From: Eutrigla gurnardus
Taxonomy: Eukaryota > Chordata > Actinopteri > Perciformes > Triglidae
Assembly: GCA_963514095.1 (NCBI GenBank)
Contig: OY741282.1
Coordinates: 19,256,892-19,320,891 of the forward strand
DNA: 64,000 nt
Direction of reading: 5' to 3'
Shown here: positions 57,801 through 64,000 of the stretch, one piece after another
How positions within the stretch are numbered: position 1 is the first letter of the stretch
How the letters are laid out: each line of letters opens with the position of its first letter
Made by a program: the position numbers and the translations under genes
Notes under the pieces: model-generated
What the model was told of the DNA's origin: nothing
The model's database searches: none
Seen by the model: the letters and a program-made list of their open reading frames with translations, nothing else

Positions 57801-59734
57801 GGGGGGGTGGGACTGTGGAGCAGCGAGAACTTGAATGTCATGCTTTGCATTTCCATTTGCACTCTAAACGTCTCAATGGACGAGCTCTTTAACTTCAGTG
57901 TGACATCCAGGCTCCTTTTGTGGTTAATGTATTCTTTCTGTCCTCTAACGAGGTGGACAGACGGGTGCAAAGCGTTGTTTTAAGTCACCGAGTTGCTTGA
58001 AGAGCCTGTGAGGCCTCTCTGAGTGAGGGCTTTGGGATGACGGGTGTCTGGATTCAGGGCCCTGGAGGAAACACAATAACCCCCTTCAAAGCATTTCCTT
58101 TCCACAGAGATGTTTTTCAAGTCAAGTGGAGGAGAATAAAATTCTACTTTTACAACCTGCCCCCCCGAAAAGGTCAGCAACAGTCAAGAAGCCAAGAAAA
58201 AAATGCTTTTGTTTGAGATCCAATGCATCCTGGGACTTTTGAGAAAGCTAAATATCGTTTGTGAGTACAAGCCTGGAAAGTTGTGTTTGATGTCTTTATT
58301 TTTTCCAAAGAGAGAAAAACACGACTTCAATTTGTTCAGCTAGTTGACCAGAGCTGTGCAGACGTAGTTTCTGCTGCTGGTCGGAAGCCGAGAGAGAACG
58401 CCGTGGAGGGTTGAAGCGTCTCATGTTTTGGTTGATGTAAACGCAGGTCAATTCATCTTAAATAGTTGTTACCACTCTCATATTTGTCAGAAGCTACAGC
58501 AAAAACATGGTAAGCTTAGAGATACAATGTAAGATAAAATAAAGATTTAATATCTTCTCATCTTACTCTGCAACAACAAAAAAACAGCAAATATTTCCCA
58601 AAATGTCCCCATGACGATCTCAATTTATCAATTTCACAAAAGCCACGGATAATATGCATGTTCAGAAAATACAGGGTCATGAAATGGCAATAAAGTGTAG
58701 CAGCGTTGGAGTATTCAGAAGAGGGTGAAGTCTTGATGGCATGAGGACAAAGAAAAGGTGAATTATTTTGTGTATATGAACGCAAACGTAATTTTGTTGA
58801 AAAGCCAAATATGCATATCAGGGAATATGATAAATTGTGTTTTTATTTTTTGGGGGGTTTTTTGCACAGAGAGCAAGAAATATGGAATTACAGCATAATC
58901 TTTGTGGCAGCGCTGTGGTTTCTCCGAGCGAGGAAGATGCCTGCGTGGTATGGAGCTGTTAACATTGGGTAGGTTTGGCACCCTTTGGGGTTTTTTTTGA
59001 GGGGGGGGGGGTTTGTTTTGTGGTGCAGAATAGTAATGTAGCGTTAGTCATTTTTTTAAGTGTCCAAATCCTTGAACCGCCTGGGGCGATGTAATATCTG
59101 TATCATTAGAATAATGTCTGTGTTTGCACAACCTTTAAACCTTCACCTGATTACTGGAGATGGAAACTTTAATTAAAAAGAGGAGTCACTCACTTCCAGT
59201 AACTTGCTTTAGCTCGATGATTAAAAATAAAATGCATATGGAGTAACTCCACCGCTAGCAAACATTCATAACTCCTATTAAAAAGTCGTGTGGTGACCTC
59301 CAGTAGATCCTTGACTTTGTGACAGGTAGAAGAGTCCTCTGAGCCACCGTCTCATCCTTTTAGATCACTTCATATTTAATAGATTAAATCATGAGAAGAT
59401 AAAAGCTTCACACCACTTGGAGGGGAGGTTGACTGTTATCCCCGTTTCTCTCGGTTCCTCGGCCCTATTTTCTTTCTGCTTCGACCATCCAAGCGTCACA
59501 TTCCTTTATTTCATCCCTACGTTTCACTCTACTTGACCTGGAGCCGTTTTTAAAAAAACAGCATCGACGTCGACGTAATGTTGACACAAGAGATATCAGA
59601 TCACAAATTCATTTTATTTGATGCTGTTTTAGCCCCACCGGCTCCCGTCACATCATCTCTGCAGCGAGGCGTTTCCCCCCGTGAAGCCTCCGACAGCCGG
59701 GTAATTGAATCCCCATTCCATAATTGAACCCATT

Positions 59735-59736
<2 letters not shown>

Positions 59737-59824
<88 letters not shown>
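59737..59824. repeat. TG microsatellite
   Basis: 44 perfect TG units. Confidence 0.95.
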
Positions 59825-59826
<2 letters not shown>

Positions 59827-61355
59827 CGAGACCTCAATTGTAAATATTAATTTTTTTTTTACGTCATGCGATTTTTGGAAATTATAAAAAACTCGTTCTT
59901 ACCTGAGACGTTGGTAAAGTCCACTTTAAGATGAGGTTGAGAAAAACTCCAGTCATTGGTTAGCGGTGGATGTTTGCCTGCAGGCTGTGGGTTTGATGTC
60001 ATACTTTATGAAACTGTTTGAATTTTCAGGGAACGTTTTTGGCCTCGTTCTTAGTTTTTAGTATTTGCACTCCTCGCCTTTCCTTCACATCTAAATCCTA
60101 CCAAGGCCGTTAAACAATCCTTTAGCTTCTGTAATCGCACAAGTCGAGGGTGATAATGCCACAATCTCTGTAACTCAATCCCACATAACATGAATTATAA
60201 CAACGCAACGTATCGTGCATGCTCTAAATACTAAAAAGGAGGACTCTCTCTGAACTCAAAGGTTAAAAAGCTGACTTTTTTAGAATTTCACATGATCGTA
60301 GATTGGGTAACTGACCACTGAGTCACCGCTCCTAAATACAGGCTGCATCTGTCATCCACACCCATGGACCCAAAAGGAGTCTCCACCCCACGACAGTTTC
60401 TGCACAGATTCACTTCCTCTTTTGGGTGACATTGTTCCCAGAGTTCAGCCCTGGTCCATATGAACCAACACAAGGAGGCTCATTTCATCCAAGCCATTTA
60501 AAGAGACTAAAGCTAAAATAAAAGTGACATTTGTTGGGTTGCCAGAAACTCCAAATCAATGCTAATGCTGTCGTAACGTGTGAGAATGGAAGTGCAAACG
60601 TCCGTTCGTCTGTGTTTGTGACCTTGCCTTCAAATGTGGGGGGAAAAATCACTCCATTCTTTGCATTGAAAATTGCATTTCCCTTAAAATGATGGCGCTT
60701 TCTTTATGAATGTAGGGCTCAAATGTGTGATAGTCTTTGCAGTGCACAGGCCGGTGGCCAGGGACCTTTACAGAGGCCTTCAGGAAGCATAACTGTTGAT
60801 TTACTTGACCTGGATCAGGAGACATGTCTGCTAATGTGCCTTTATATATACTTTATACTTTGCGGAACCGGGTGATTAGAAAACATTGTTCATGCAGTCT
60901 CTGCAGACTTTATCAATCCAAGAGAGCAGGATTCCCACGAGATCCCACTAATGCATTTGCTTGTTCTGCAGGAATCCAGAAACACACAGAAATAACATAA
61001 AAAGACACGGTCTAAGAGGAGGAAAAGAACAAATTACTTTGAGACAGAAATGAATATAAATGATCGAGGCCAAAATAGGTAAAAGCATCCAATATTTCAC
61101 ATGAAAGCAAAGTTAGTTCTTTTATTTCTGATATTTTAAGTACATGTTGAAGTTAAGGATCTGGGTCAGTACTCCTGAACATCGCTACAACAAGCTGTAA
61201 GCTATTGAACAATGTCGTGTTTGAGATTTGCAAGTTCAGCCGCCTTGATTACATTAAACTAAAGCATGAGTTGGCACTTTGAGCCCCTTACTCTGCCCGT
61301 CTGCCTCCCTGTTCATTAAATGAGATCCCTGCCACCTCCCATCAGATCCCATTTG

Positions 61356-61468
<113 letters not shown>

Positions 61469-61829
61469 CTGACAGTTATAATAGCAGTGACACACAGAGC
61501 GATGAGTCAGTTAGTATAAGCTCACTCAGCGGTGCTGCTTCAGCTCTCCGCAAATCTGACACGTTCTCACACTCGATTTATTTCCTCTCATCCAGAGGAG
61601 GGATGGGATTTGACTTCAGCATGAGGGGCATCCTCAAGAGAATTACAACCACGGGACAAAAGTGCAGTCACATTTGTGCTGGTTTCTCTGAAACGTACCC
61701 AAACATTAGCTTTAGGCAAAACCGATTCATAAAAAACTATATATATATACATATAAAATATGAATGTGTATTCCTTAAGATGAAGCTTGAAGTTGCCGTC
61801 TCTTACAGGCAAATTGGATCGTTTTGGCC

Positions 61830-62280
61830 AGGCGGCAACCTCCAGTTTTGAAAAGTGAAGCCAAATATAAAGTGCCTTAAACTTGCATTCTCTCTACTGG
61901 CCATCAGGGGGCGACTCCTCAGCTTGCAAAAAGCAGTCTGATTGCATGGAAGTCAATGAGAACGGGTTTATGGTTTCATTCCTTTTAAAACAGCATGGTG
62001 TTCATTTAGTAAATTCTAATAATCACATTTAGAGATACAGATAGACGTGAATCAGGGTATGCTTTAGGGCGGGGCTACCTTGTGATTGGCTGGTCGTTAC
62101 CACGGTGTCGAAACCGCAGCTTCGCTACCAATGCAATTAGCTTCTGAGGTTACTTTAACACTTAGCTGTAATAGAATTATGGAAGCTAACTTCGTTAACA
62201 GCGTTTCACCAGAACCCAGATCGTGCCAGATGTAGGAGGGTTCCTCTAACAGTCCAAATATGGTAACTTCCACTTCTTGT
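61830..62280. repeat. Dispersed percomorph repeat family, copy 2
   Basis: Same orientation as the copy at 31560-32100, sharing GAAAAGTGAAGCCA, TTGCATTCTCTCTACTGGCC, ATCAGGGGGCGACTCCTC, GATTGCATGGAAGTC, CACTTAGCTGTAA and CAGTCCAAATATGGT. This copy retains a middle part (GGGCGGGGCTACCTTGTGAT, TTGGCTGGTCGTTACCACGG) that is rearranged or lost in copy 1. Confidence 0.75.
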
Positions 62281-64000
62281 AAATGGTGATGGTTGTGACT
62301 GGTACATTGGTACTGAGTGAAGTTATTATTTTGTCAGTTATTTTTTGTGTAAAATGTTTTCTTTATTATGATCAATAATGATTAGTATCTCCAATTCCCC
62401 ACCATATATCATTTAGGCTTCTTGTTCATCTCCTTTACCTCTTGAATATATGACTCCACTGTCCCACCACAAAGCTTAATTATTTTTTATGGAAGAATAT
62501 CTTCCTTTTTTAAAGCCACACAACTCCCTCTTGGTCACAATCTTTAAAATTAATTCCTCCCTGATGGAGACGGAGGAGATTATTCCGAGTGCGGTGACAA
62601 ATTGATTGGAGTGATGCTGAGGCAGCATGTGCACCGGCTCTCCGGAGGAACACGTAGCAGGAAAGCATCCCGTCTCATTTGCAGCACTCAGTCACATACT
62701 TGTCACAAAGGAAAGTGTGTGTTTACACACATAAACACACACACACACACACTTCAGCCAAGGAGCATTGATTTATCAATTTCTCTAAGACTGATTTATG
62801 TCTTTTAATCTTTCTTTTTGGAAGGGCGTGACTGTGTTATTGAAGCAACTTTTGTCATGTTGCCAGGCAGCAGCCACACAAAGTCCCATTCATTCACCGT
62901 CACCACATCAAAAAAATAATGTTCTCATGTTTTTCTGAAAGCGTTGATGAGCCTTGAAGCCGTGACTGCTGCTGCTGCCCCGGCGGCATCATCAGCCCAT
63001 CAGGCTCGTATGAATAGATGACTGTGATTGTGGCCTGTCTCCGACCTTGGGAAGCCATTTGTCTGGTTTACAGTCTCATATTTAAAAAACGCTCACTGTC
63101 TGTGTTTAGCCTCCCGAGCTCATTAGTTTCTCTTCTTCTCCTAGAAACAGGGCATCTTTTCATTTCTCTTCACCTCTTCTATATAAAGCCACCGTTTCCA
63201 TCGTGCCTTGAATGCATCTCCCCCAAAACACCTGTTTGCATGTTCCCACCTGGGGCTTCTCTGTTAGATTAGGCTGTAATTGACGGAGGCAGATGTAACC
63301 TGAAAGGCAGAACACGAGGACTTAATCGGTTTACTCTAATCAACTCACAGTCATTTCATCCAACGGTGCAGCTGCTGAGGTGCAATCCATTCACAAACAC
63401 ACACACCGTGTAACGTCACATGGGGATATCCTATTGTATTTTAATTAGCCTGTTTTTAGGACCTTCGTTTTAGAGTAAAACATTACCGTGATTGTGCTTT
63501 GCAGTAAAACTGATACTGTAAATATAATCTGATGTTATGATACCGTTACCTTGTAACCACAGAACAGGAGACCCTTGTTTAAATATCCTTCCACCTCTTA
63601 AGTGAGCATGTATGAGTGGCAGGGCCCCCTTCATATCGGGCTCCGCCTGTGCTTTTAGAACTAGGGTTACATTATTTTAACCTTCATGTTCACTAACAGG
63701 CTCTGCCATTTACTGGGCTTGAAAAAAAGACCCTAAGAAAAGACCCTAATGCCTTGATATCCCCTGGAAAGTGAAACACAAGTATGTCCCATGTTTCAAA
63801 GACATCTCGACCTGAAAGTATGAACGTTTGCCAGTTCCAGTAACAGCTTGATGGTTAAAATATGGAACGACTTGTTTAGGATGTGCAGATCCTTTCTGTC
63901 TATTGCAAGTAGAGCCTGTTTGTGTTACAAGTCTTGGAGACTTCAACTGCAGACGCACAAAATCAGAAATCCATCAGTGGAGTCGGGACTTTCCAGGGCG

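Overview
The window is vertebrate nuclear DNA, most probably from a percomorph (spiny-rayed) teleost fish. It holds spliced GT-AG genes with high similarity to human proteins, dense CA/TG microsatellites, and several dispersed repeat families typical of percomorph genomes. No bacterial or viral genes and no rRNA or tRNA genes were seen.

Four genes are present, all on the + strand. (1) The last three exons of map1b (1-1565) encode the C-terminus of the microtubule-associated protein, including most or all of light chain LC1. (2) ptcd2 (6284-9471, 10 exons) is complete and encodes a mitochondrial pentatricopeptide-repeat protein. (3) cacfd1 (11050-15169, 5 exons, 169 aa) is complete and encodes the Flower-type four-pass membrane protein of synaptic and endocytic vesicles. 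(4) A complete NOS1AP/CAPON-family gene (20216-54761, 11 exons, about 649 aa) keeps the PTB domain and the central Gln-rich coiled coil. Its C-terminus is unlike that of mammalian NOS1AP as I know it, and it lacks the PDZ-binding tail for neuronal NOS.

Layout: 1-1565 map1b end; 1566 to about 3640 probable map1b 3'UTR; 3.6-6.2 kb intergenic with an RFX X-box, a CCAAT box and an octamer/TATA-like module; 6.3-9.5 kb ptcd2; 11.0-15.2 kb cacfd1 with a probable 1.8 kb 3'UTR; 17-19.6 kb intergenic; 19.6-20.3 kb GC-rich promoter and leader of the nos1ap-like gene, with a uORF; 21.3-38.5 kb its 17 kb intron 2, full of microsatellites and repeats; 38.5-54.8 kb its remaining exons; 54.9-64.0 kb gene-free repeats and microsatellites.

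The map1b-ptcd2 adjacency matches human 5q13, but mrps27, which lies between them in human, is not recognisable here. The genes form no operon or pathway. Three of the four (map1b, cacfd1, the nos1ap-like gene) have neuronal or synaptic roles, which may be chance. I found no convincing undescribed system. The best leads are the CAPON paralogue without a PDZ ligand, an in-frame stop-free 90 nt intron in ptcd2, a strong-context uORF in the nos1ap-like leader, a palindromic RFX site, and a TIR-bearing element with a second truncated copy.
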